Positions 38,901-50,900 of a stretch of DNA of 64,000 nucleotides are shown piece by piece. Position 1 is the stretch's first letter, and the number at the start of each line of letters is the position of its first letter. A program made the translations under genes and the position numbers. The stretch comes from Branchiostoma floridae. Taxonomy: Eukaryota > Chordata > Leptocardii > Amphioxiformes > Branchiostomatidae. The DNA lies in the NCBI RefSeq assembly GCF_000003815.2, contig NC_049984.1, forward strand, positions 3,556,876 to 3,620,875, read 5' to 3'. Below the pieces are notes generated by a model. That model was not told the origin of the DNA. It was given only the letters and a program-made list of their open reading frames with translations, and ran no database searches.

Positions 38901-41900
38901 CCTTCCTTCCTTCCTTCCTTCCTTCCTTCCTTCCTTCCTTCCTTTCTACCTTCCTTCCCTTCCTTCATTCATCCTTCATCCCTTCCTTTTCTTCCTTCCT
39001 TCCTTCCTTCCTTCCTTCCTTCCTTCCTTCCTTCCTTCCTTCCTTCCTTCCTTCCTTCCTTCCTTCCTTCCTTCCTTTGACTTTATGTTTATTCAATTGA
39101 TACCACGTACTATACATCACAATAAACATTTTTCTTTCCGTGTATACTTGCAGTTAGCCTTGCAGTAAAGTTATTATAATATTTCCTAATAGCTCCTAAG
39201 AAGTGGCGTGAAGACTCCCGGTGCGGTGAGGGCTACCCTGCCCCAAACGGTAACCCTGCAGAATGTAACCCTAGCGGTGTCCGCCCGTGCTGTTCCCCAC
39301 ATAACTGGTGCGGCTTAAACGCAGACCACTGCGACTGTGAGGGCTGTGTTGACTACAGGAGCCCAGGTATGTGCCGGACTCGAACTGTGTTCAAATAATT
39401 CTATAGAAGTCCGTGTGATGACAGTAGAATTCCGTGTGATAACACACTGCGATTGTCAGGGCTGTGTCGACTACAGGAGCCCAGGTATGTGCCGGACTCG
39501 AAGTGTGTTCAAATAATTCTATAGAAGTCCGCGTGATAACAGTAGAAGTCCGTGTGATAACACACTGCGATTGTCAGGGCTGTGTCGACTAGGTATATGC
39601 AAGATGGGTGAGGGGTGTGAAATGCCACACTCGAAGTGCATTCGAATGATCAGTCTATGGAAGTTTGTGTGATAACAGTAAAAGCCCGTGTGATAATAGT
39701 AGAAACCCGGGTGATAACCCAAGTAATGACCCATATCGAATGTCATCACCTATATCGAATGTTATCACGAACTTTCAACTTAATTGTAAAATATTAGTAC
39801 GTGTTTCGATTGCTCCCGTGTTCCTATATAGCCAAGCTTTAGCGCGATACGATAAAAAAACAAATATCGAAAACCTGCCAAAAAGCCAGTGCCTGTGTTT
39901 CATATTTTGAGTTTACAATGTGCGTTTTTCTTCTATGTACATACAGGCCACTTGTCAGACTGGGTAAAACACGGATCTCGCTACTACAAGTTCCTGCAGT
40001 CTACATTCGTGCCCTACACCGAAGCTAGAGCCCTATGCGAAGCCGAAGATGCAAAGATAGCAATGCCAAAGGACCAGGCAGCTCACGACTTCATAGTGCA
40101 GTACAGAAACCAGTTTTACAACAACATCAACCTGTGGATCGGACTGAACGACATAAACGTTGAAGGCGACTTTGTGTGGGAGGACGGCACCCCACTGGGC
40201 AGCTTGAGCCGTTGGTTTCCAAGACAACCAAATAACGGTAACGGCTTGCAGCACTGCGCAGTCCTCACCCCGGAAACCAACCCGTACCCCAACCAGTGGC
40301 GGGATGACGACTGCAGTTATACAAGGGCAGCTATCTGTGAAAGGGGTAAGCTTTACCAGAACCTAGGATATTGGAGTTTTCTTTTATGTCATACATGTGA
40401 CGCGAAAACGTTCGATACGGGTGTTCCGGACCGGGTGATAACTTCCGTATCACACAGGATCGAAAGTTGTATCACACAGGCTTCCTTCGAGTAAATCGAA
40501 CTATTTCGAGCGGGCCAAGTGTGGCACGGTTGGCAATTCGAATACCTGATTCGGACGTTGGAACATTGCTGTTGTAACACTAAATTTGTTCAACTTCTGG
40601 TGCATTTCGCATCAAAACATGGGTTTTCTCAGGTGGGTATGACATAAATAAGATACAACACGGTGTATTCCGCATCACCCTCGGTCCCAGCCCTCCCGCG
40701 GGTCGGATCACCCTCCGGTTTTCGGCCGTCGTGCGATCCGACCCGCGGTCGGGCTTGTACCTCGGGTGATATGGAATACGCCGTGTTGTATTCTATATTT
40801 ACACCACCAGGTAAGATCAGATAAGCCTTGACTGTGTACTTTTTGATGTCTATCAGACACCTTCCTCAAAGCTAATCTAACTGGAGTACTGCTTCTGGTC
40901 ACTATATGTAGCCGATGTAGGTGGCGCTGCTGCGTCTAGAACACAACCCCAGACGTGGCTAAGTTTGTATCCCCCCTCATCCCGGTTCATCACATTCACT
41001 GGTGTTGTCTTTGATATACAGACCACCTTCTTGATCCCTGTATAAGTAGGTCACCCTGGGTCTTCCCCCACCTCTTTTTCCTTTAGTAGTAGACTCCCGG
41101 AGTACAAGATGGTGTGCAGGGATTTCAGGGTGTCTAACACAATGACCAGCCAGTTTCAATCTGCGCTGTTGTATTTTCTTGGTGACAGATTACGTTTAGG
41201 CTCATGCGGGTGTAGCAGCCATTTAGCCTTTCCTCGAATGACTTGGTTTAGGTCCATGTTTCCGAGGCGTATAACAGTACAGACTCCACGGTGTCAATGA
41301 ATAACCTCACCTTAATCCTGCGTGGGAGCTTGGATTTCCATATCTTGTTTAGTTTGTGATAACTATTCCACGCAAGAGGTTTTCTGACTTTAAAGTCTGT
41401 TTCAGAACTTTCTATCAGTGAGCCAAGATTTTTGAAATTTTTGGAAGTTAACCATCGGAAGTAAACCATGACAATATTGTGAACAATGGCAATAAAATAA
41501 GAAGGCACCGATTATTGAAATGAGCTAGTGTGGGCTTATCGTGCATTACATCTAAGAATCTTCTGCTAACATCCAAAATTTATATTCTGTTGACGAATAC
41601 AAAGGCTGCCCGACGAACTACACTCAGCTCAACGATTCGTGTTTCAAAGCGTTTGAAGACCCCAAGACCTTCTCCGAATCACGCGAAGCATGCGCGGCAC
41701 TAGGCGGGGTCTTAGCCATGCCCAAAGACAGGGTGACAAACAATTTACTCACGAATCTGATGCAGCCCGGTATAAACTACTGGTTCGGTCTGACGTATCA
41801 TGACACTGAAGGGCAATGGCGATGGGAGGACGGCAGTGTGTATGACATAGACACAGACTTTGGTAACTGGAGTCTGAATGAACCAAATAACATGGGTGGA

Positions 41901-44900
41901 CAAGAACACTGTGCTCATTTTACAAAGCGGCACTCATGGAATGACAGAAGATGCCATAGAGCTCACAGCTACATTTGCCAAATACAGCCAGGTAAGATAT
42001 GAGTAATTTATGTCATAACTGTGACGCGAAAACGCTTGATACGGGTGTTGCGGACCGGGCCATAACTTCCGTACAGGTTCGAAAGGCGTATCACACAGGC
42101 TTCCTTCGAGTAAATCGAACCATTTCGAGCGGGCCGAGTGTGGCACGGTTGGCAATTCGAATACCTGATTCGGACGTTGGAACATTGCTATTGCAACACT
42201 TTTTTGTTCGAGGGCACCGAATTTGTTCAACTTCTGTCGCATTTCGCATCAAAACAAGGGTTTTCTCTGGTGGGTATGACATATTTAAATAACAGGAGAG
42301 CGGTGACTGTGTCCCGCTTCCTAATACCCCCTTCACATTAGGCGCGATTCGATCGGACGACGAGTCTGCGAGCTCTAATTTACGAGGAGGCATGACCCTG
42401 GAGCCCACGTCGAAATGGCCGAGTTCCCCCTTCCCGTCAGGGTCATGCCTCCTCGTAATTTAGAGCTCGCAGACTCATCGTCCGATCGAATCGCGCCTAA
42501 TGTGAAGGGGGTATTAGAACATCAGGAATAGAAAACAGGATGGAACTCCATTGCACATGTTCCGTTATATTCCTGACCCTTTGTCTATTGCTCAGCAAAG
42601 TCGAACCAGGATCACAGCCAAACGCTAAACATGAGATAAATGAAGGAAATGTCTCATTTACTTTCAGATCTGACTGTACCTCTGACTGGGCCACGTTTGC
42701 CTGCCCTGTATGGGATGCCAGTACAACAGACAACGCACAGAACCATACAGGGCAGGCACAGAAACTACTACACTTAGTTGATAACCACGGGCTATTCCAA
42801 ACAGGAGCCAACTAGAAATGGTAATCTTTTGGACCTGGTCTTAGTTAATAACCCAAACATAATTGAAAAAAAAAGTAGTTCCGGGATTAAGTGACCATGA
42901 CATGGTTGTAGTGGACGTCAACTTGGCACCCAAACAGAACAAAAAAACAAAAAAAGGAAAGTGTACATTCGCACGAAATCTGACGAGCCTTTAATCAACC
43001 ATTACCTGGGTGTTACATTAACAATAGGGCTGAAGTGGGGTGTCCATGTTAACAAAATAACAACCAAGTCTATACAGACATTTGGAGTAATCAAACGCAG
43101 CTTGTGGGCATACCCAGCCAGGGTGAAATCACTTGCATACACATCACTGGTAAGACCTAACCTTGAATATGCCGCCACAGTATGGAATCCTTATACAAAG
43201 AAAGACAAATGTAAACTTGAAAGGGTACAGAACCAAGCTGCCCGATTCTGTACAAACAACTACAACAGGGAAGCTGGTGTCACAAAAATGAAACAGATCT
43301 GCAGTGGGTGTCACTGGAAGACAGAAGGAAAATGTCCAGACTTTGCATGATGTACCAAATGACCAATAGACTGGTGGACGTACCGACTGATAAGTATCTA
43401 ATACCAGCTCAAAAAAGGACAAGAAACAGTCATGCCTTCAAATACCAGAGTTACTAACCCAGGATTGATATGTGTTCAAAAATTCGTACTTTCCCAAAAC
43501 TATCGTAGAGTGGAATTTGTTATCATATAACCAGCTGCTGTCGCGCCGCGTGCCTGTGTTACGCCGAAGGGCGGTTATACCAGCTATATAGATACAGATA
43601 CAGACTATATTTACTCACCGAGTACAGCGGTTTTGGGAAGGAGAGACGCTGTACAACAGGATAGTCTCACCTGCTGACGTTTAGATGTCTATCATGACAC
43701 CTTCCTCAGAGCTAATCTAACTGGAGTGCTGCTTGTGGCCACTGTATGTAGCCGATGTAGGTGGCGCTGCTGCGTCGGGAACACAATCCCATACGTGCCT
43801 AAGTTTTATGCCCCCCTTCGCCTCGGTTCACCACTGGAGTTGACTTTCTTATCCACCTCCTTGATCTACCGGATACGCCTGCAGCACATATCGGCGAGAC
43901 GCAGCACTCCATATACATGTAGAAAGGAAGAAAGAAAGTGATCTCGAACCAGTTTTAGCTCACTGAAGAGCTAGTCTTCCACTGGTCGTGACAGAGAGGA
44001 CAGACGCTATGTACAGTATTTACAGGTTCATTGTACCGGGGAAATTCCCCTAGCTCTTTACGACAAGCACAAGCACAAGCACCACGGCTTAAGGTCCTGT
44101 CCTAAGGACCGCAACCCTTTCCAGTAGCGTGCATGTCGGGTGTGCGACACAGCCGGAACCGAACTCATGGCTTCTAGTTCCAAAGGCAGGGCCGCTGACC
44201 ACTGGACTACGCGCGCTACCTTCTCTAGAAGGTCTGGTAGAAGCTCTGAGGAGGAATCTGATAGGCATCGAAACGTCAGCAGATGAAACTTTCCTGGTTT
44301 CGTAAAAGAAAACTACAATATCCTATGTTTCACCAACCTGATTGAGTTATTTTCGAAAGTTTGCCAGAAAATAACAAGTAGCTTTATGTTCTGATAATGA
44401 ATACGTTCTAATCTCTTCTGATAAGTTCTGCCGCCTGAGAGTTCCTCTCTATCATTTATTACTTTCTAAGACACAGGGAAAGGTATACAAATTTTGTAAG
44501 GCTGTTTGTATATTAATTTAAAGAAGAAGACACTGATACGTGTATATTGAAATGAGCTAGATGTGGTATGTCATGTATTACACCATCTTCCACTAACAAC
44601 CACAATCTGTTTTGTTCACGAAAAAAAAAGGCTGCCCGACGGACTACACTCAGCTCAACGATTCGTGTTTCAAAGCGTTTGAAGATCTCAAGACGTTCTC
44701 CAATTCACGCGAAGCATGCGCGGCACTAGGCGGGGTCTTAGCCATGTCCAAGGACAGGGTGACGAACGATTTCCTGGCGAGTCTGATGCAGCCCGGTTTA
44801 GACTACTGGTTGGGCCTGATGTATCATGACGCCGAAGGGCAATGGCGATGGGAGGACGGCAGTGTCTATGACTTAGACACAGACTTTCGCAACTGGAATC

Positions 44901-47900
44901 CGGGGGAACCTAACAACATGGGCGGACTAGAACACTGTGCTTATTTGACAACGAAGTACACATGGAATGACTATAGATGCCATAACAACTTCAACTATAT
45001 TTGCCAAATACAGACAGGTAAGATATAAGCATTCTAACTTGTAATGTATTACATATTGGACAGTTCCCGTCATACGCCATAACGAACAAATCGAAACCCC
45101 TGCTATATTACACTTATTTTTCGAATACCTCTGTCAAAATACAACCTTTAGGGACACAAAGGTTCTCAGCTTCTGATGGTCATCTGACGGCCTGGTCAGT
45201 CGGGCCAGCGTCTTTCCAGATCACTCCTTGATGCCACTGATGTATGTTCGATCAGGACTAGGGGTGGGTACCGGTACAGGAAATTCAGGTCCAGGTCCGG
45301 TTCAGGTCCAGAGGATTAAGTTCTGGTCTGGACCTGAACCTGGACCTGATTCAGTATGTGAAAACTTGTGAATGGGCGACACTCAAAACTATGATCCATT
45401 TCGCTACAAATAGTATGTTTTGTGGAGTATTTGACTCCCACTGGCGTTCTAAAACCCTGCAAGACTAACTGCCTCTGTACGATTGAATGAAAAGCTTTGT
45501 AGAGATGACTTTAAACTCTACCTGCTTCGCTCTCGTTATTTCCTCGACCGGTAAGCCCCAAAAAGTTTGAATGCCTGATGATATAATCTGTTCATTTTTC
45601 AGTAGGTCCAACATCCGGTTCACTGATTTTTTTCAGGTCCGATTTTTCTGGACCGGTCCAATAAGAAAAAACGGTTTTGTACCGGCACACCGTACCGATG
45701 CCCAAACCTAGTCAGGACCGCCCATGCCTATCTTCTACCTTTCCTTGTATGTGTCAGAGTTCATTTCCTTCTGGATACGTGCCCGAACCGTCGCAGCTTC
45801 ATCTTTTTAAAGAAGTAAAGAAGAAAATGTGAAGAAATTAACTTAAAGTGAACGATTATCTGAGCAACGAGTTGTTGTTTCTCTGTCACATGATACCAAA
45901 TTATAACTGTATCTTTTTACTTTATAGCAACAAGGCCAACTCCAACGCCTACCTCCGTCACAGGTTAGTTTCATTTGACAACATCATATTCTGATATCTA
46001 AAACATAAATACGAGACAGCCTCCGTTAAGGCAAAAGGTGCTCTATTATAAGGCCTGCTAATATTACCGAGCAATTGACTGGATGATAAATGCCATCAGT
46101 TCAAAAACCTAACGAAACCAGGGAAGGAACCGGATAGCACCTGGGATTGCGAAAAATGGCCAAAAAAAGCTATGTGTTATTTGTTGAAGACTTTACTCAC
46201 AAGTACACTTGTTTGAGGAGGGAGTGCCACTGCATAGTATTACTAGTACTTCGTTTGTGGGCTTTATGTTGGTGTAAAGCAGGGTATTTATAAGAGACGG
46301 GCCTCTGCCTAACGGACTTTGTTGCACGGTCCTACAGGCTGCTATGTTTAATACAAATATATCACTCATTGATTCATGCAAGGTAAGCTCACCTGCGTAT
46401 ATATCTAAGTCCGTATGAGGTGCGCATGGGAGTATTTGCCTCCACCAGGCTCCACAGGTCGTTGCAAAAATAATAGAAATTGGACAAATGTAAACAGGTA
46501 ACAATGTCAGACGAGTTAGCTGGGTCACTAACCATACTTCTCAATCAGCTAACTCATCTGGCATGTTATGTATCTATATTTGTCCAATTTGTACTATTTT
46601 TCCCGTGACATGTGGAGCCTGGTAGACACTAAGAGCTTCATACGCACCTCAAACGGACTTGAATATATACGCATGTGTGACCCCACCTAAAAGCAGAGCT
46701 ACCGGAGGATAGGGTGTACAACGTGACAACTAGCTCGTCGACATTCCGATGGGAGCTGGAGGCGATTCCAGTCATCTCCTTTGCTGTCGAAGCTAAAGCT
46801 AGTTCAGACGTGCGCCTCGCCCTGTCTCCAGTCAACAACTTCACAAGCGTCATGTACGAAATAATCATCGGCGGATGGAGCAACCTGCTCACCACCCTTC
46901 GGCGGACTGATTCTGAAGACCATCTCGCGGTGAAGCTCACCCCTGGTATACTGCCTGCGGGGCGGTTCAGGAGGTTTTGGGTGCAAATCATCAAGGGGAC
47001 GGTTAGAGTCGGTATGGACAACCAGACCTCCCCATTGATAGAATGGACGGACCCGTCCCCTATTGACGTGCGGTTCGTAGGATTTGCCACATCGGAAGGA
47101 AACCTCGGGCAGTTCCGCTTCTACTCGACTCTATCAGGCAAGCAAGACACACACTGTTTGGCGATCCGCATGGCTTGTTTCCTTTCAAATCATTAATGCT
47201 TTTATTGCTCACTGCTCTTCAACAACTGCAAGGGTGGATTCCTTTGTGTGAACTTGGCTATCTTTTCCTGGTACTTCATCACGTTATAAGTTTTCCTGGG
47301 GTCCTTTGGCATTCTGGTGATGAGCTGGTGGTGTCTTTATATCACGTATTTGGTTGAGCTAATGGCGTGTCGTCTCTGATGCTTTTGTAACATCTTTATA
47401 TTTTATCTTTGTATTGATTAGACAATATCAATGATATGATGTATTCATGTATCGTCCATGTACTATCTCTTTGTTGATGGCATTTATTGACATATCGGTA
47501 TAGCCAAAGGTGTGTGGATCCTCAGGTGGATGAGGGGCAAGGATCTGTCGTGGCGATGACATAACCCTGAAACTTCTCTTTTGAGTTTTTGCTCAAGGTT
47601 TTGCGTCTTACTGCTTGCAAGTTCACGGTGAGAGTCATGTTGTTAGTACGTTGTTATCTTTTTATGTGGAGCATTCCGCTTCAACATTCTGACACCTAAT
47701 GTTGGTATTCCCATGGCTATGCTTATTTACCGTTTCAACCATCGTTGTATCACCCAGACACAATCTTCTCCGTTCGCTTTACCACCGTTGTTGGCATCCC
47801 ATGGAACGACGATTATAGAAACCCTGCTTCAGTGGCCTATCAAGAAGTAGTGAACGATACCGTCCAATCTGTAAGTTCCTAGGAAGTTTCACTGGTATAG

Positions 47901-50900
47901 GAGGAAGGTTACGAATAGATTACTTGTGGTTTTAAGGCTCGTCATTATTTCACTAACTGCCTTTTTTCAGATGTACCACTTTTGCAAACGCCTGGCGAGT
48001 ACTGTGCTACTAAGTTTGCCTTAATGAATAATACATCTTATTCATTTTCTGTTGAAATTGTTTAAGGAAGAAAAGAAATCATGCTTCTTTTCTTTGTATT
48101 TCTGCGCTATTTCAGGTATCCAAAACATTTGCGGTTGAAGCAGCATTCCACGGCGTAATAGTACATGACATCAGGTGTGTGAGCGATTTGGATGCATAAT
48201 AGCTAGAAAGATACATGTACTATATTTTTCTTAAACATCGCTAACAGAAAACGTTTCCAAGTGTGCTATGTTGAGTGACCATTGTACTCCCTTCATCACG
48301 GAAAGTTTGATGCCAAAATCCTTATCATATTGTATTCACAATGCCGGAATTCTAGTCCTGACGCTGATGTGCGCGTTTTGAAGCTTTCGACATCACACGA
48401 AAATGGCACTATTGCAGTTCACGAAGAAAAGTTAGATATATGTATATAGAAAAGAAAGACAATGCGATGGTGATAAGTTGTCAATTCATAGTACTTTTAG
48501 CAACTTTCCAACATATCTTGTGCTAATACATCACGATAGGATGCGCGATCAGTACGTATCAATAGACCTGAAATGCTTTGCTTACGCCCTCCACAGTCCA
48601 GGGAGCGTTGTGGTGATTTTCAGTGTTCAGTTCATCGGGGCCCGTCCTAACGACACTGCTGTGCACGCAAACATGGCATCGGCAGTTGCGGAGTCACTTG
48701 TAGTCATTGCAGGTCTTACCGTGAGCGAACTGTGGCCGGGAGGCGGTAAGATTATCGTTTGAGTGACAGCAAAGGTGTTGAGGTCCTCCAAAGTAATATG
48801 GCAGCAACGACATTAACACTTGATGAGTGCTGGCAACGATATGGCGAAGTGTTTTATTACTGACACAGGTGGTGATGCAGTCTTTTGCTCACAGACTGCT
48901 GTTTAAAAGTCATGAACTCACCTTACAGCGCTGATACAACCTTCCGTTTTCTTACAACTTCTTCAGACGTGTGTTTAACTACATTGTTCCAGCTTCTTGG
49001 GATATTCTATTGTGTTATGCATTGAAACGTTCGTGGTTTGCTGGGTTGGCATGGGCTTTTTTTAACTATTGATTAAATGTATAAACAACTTTTATGCTGT
49101 GATTATTGCCTGCACGCGTTTGGGTCGTCTTGACCATGGTGCGCGTGTGTGTGCTTTGGGTATTCATCAGTATAACGTCAGAGCTTTCATCTTAACCCAC
49201 GTTCATACGTCATATACTTTTGCGTGGTATGACTTGGTGGCCTTGCTTCTATACTTTACATTCCAACCATACATTATAAACCGAGCATTCCATGATAACA
49301 ATAATAGGTACATGGTGTTTTGGGTGGATTCTAACCGGCCTCTGGCCTTTTGATTTAACAAAGGCGCCCATGCAGAAACGGTAAGTACACGGAACATACA
49401 CAGGTATCATCATTGGAGATGCCGAAGTTTGTCAAAGATGCTTAGCAATATTTGAACATGATACCATCAATACCCTGTTATCATTGCCTGTTTGCCTCGG
49501 GTACACATCATACACATATTCCACATGCAATCTGAACCACTCCACTTGGGAAATACAATGCATGCTACCGTTTTTTGACTCAGTTAAGGGGGCATTCCAC
49601 TCCAGAAGCGGAAGACAAATGAAGATAAGACAAATAAGATAATTTTGCAAAAAATTGGGTGCATTTGTATCTATCAGAAAATAATATTTGCCCCTTTAAT
49701 GCTGATAGAGGAAATACATATGTTAATGATATGACTGGTATGAACGGCTGCATGTATTTCCCCAGCGGAAGGAGGTCTGTGTTCTGGAGCTACATGTGCA
49801 GAACACGCAGTCTGTGTGCAGAGTTCAGGAGGAGAGCTGCAATGTACATGCCGCAATGGATACAGTGGCGACGGTACCGTTGAGTGTAAAGGTAGGCTTC
49901 TGTTAATCGGCAAGCAGACCCTACGATGGCATAAGATAGTACCAAACTTGCCACGGAGTGTAGTCAGCCAAGAGGTGTCTTGTAGCAAAACACACTCCCA
50001 AGCCGGCTTCACTCCTCAGCCAGCTTTTGATACTATCTTATGCTACCGTAGGATCTGCTTGGAGATTAGGCTTCTGTATCATGTTTGATGTCTAAACTAT
50101 ATTCCATTACATTATCTTAAAGCATTATGTTAGGGACTGTCATGTTTTGATTTTTTGTTCAAACAACGCAGATCTGAAGTATGGCATATGGCAAGTTTTG
50201 AATTAACGCTCCAAGTAGATTCCCAGGGAGGCGATTAGGCCAGCTTTTACTCACAGTCAGTCAATTCAGTCATCCATCTGGTGACACTATGAAGTCCCTT
50301 CAGATGACTCTGTTGCGCATGACAGACATTTGGTCCCTGTCTTGGAGACCAACATCCTTCTCGATCAACCTCCTCACAATAACGATGTGAATCCTGTTGC
50401 CTGGTTTAGTTGTAAAGGTGTCAGCAGACCCTAAAAAGAGAGGCTATATATATATATAGATATGCAATTTAGTTGATTTTCCATCAGTAACAATGTATGC
50501 AATACGCATTCACAATTGATGTGGTGAAGTGTTTTCTATGCAGACATAGACGAGTGTTCAGACGGCACGCACAAGTGTTCTCGGGTCGAACTGTGCTTCA
50601 ACACCGAAGGTTCACACAGATGCGCCCAGTGCTACCCGGACTTTACGGTGCAAGGTGGAGCCGAAACAATGGCCTCAGCTGTAACCATCTTACGGAGGGT
50701 ACGATTTTTCCTCCGGGCCGAGACAGACATCGACTGCAACGTGGAATATGCTGTCTCCTTTGCATGGACAATCTGGAGCGGTGATGGAAGCGATATCAAA
50801 CAACTCAACACTACAGGGAAGCTGAAGACTTCCGCACACGAAATCGCAGTCCCGAAGAACTTTCTTCCACTGGGGTTAAACATGCTGAGAGTTGTGATTA

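Larger units (their letters stand above)
40346..42300. repeat. Duplicated intron segment downstream of CTLD8 and CTLD9
   Basis: About 40382-40640 and 42003-42285 are highly similar. Both start TTTATGTCATA..TGTGACGCGAAAACG and end with TTCGCATCAAAACA.GGGTTTTCTC.GGTGGGTATGACAT. Each begins within some 40 bases of a lectin exon donor. Either it was copied with the lectin units, or it is an element inserted at the same relative place twice. Confidence 0.75.

Noticed and set aside
38723-39168. Long open frames of PSFL repeats and the reverse EGRK repeats
   Set aside because: Pure (TTCC)n microsatellite read in all frames; not coding.
42540-42815. 91-codon open frame beginning with a leader-like hydrophobic run
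   Set aside because: Its second half matches the endonuclease tail of a LINE and continues in broken frames into RT motifs, so it is a transposon remnant and not a secreted protein gene.
49891-50544. Introner (whole intron made of one element)
   Set aside because: The MITE covers only 164 of about 650 intron bases; it sits next to the donor but does not form the intron.
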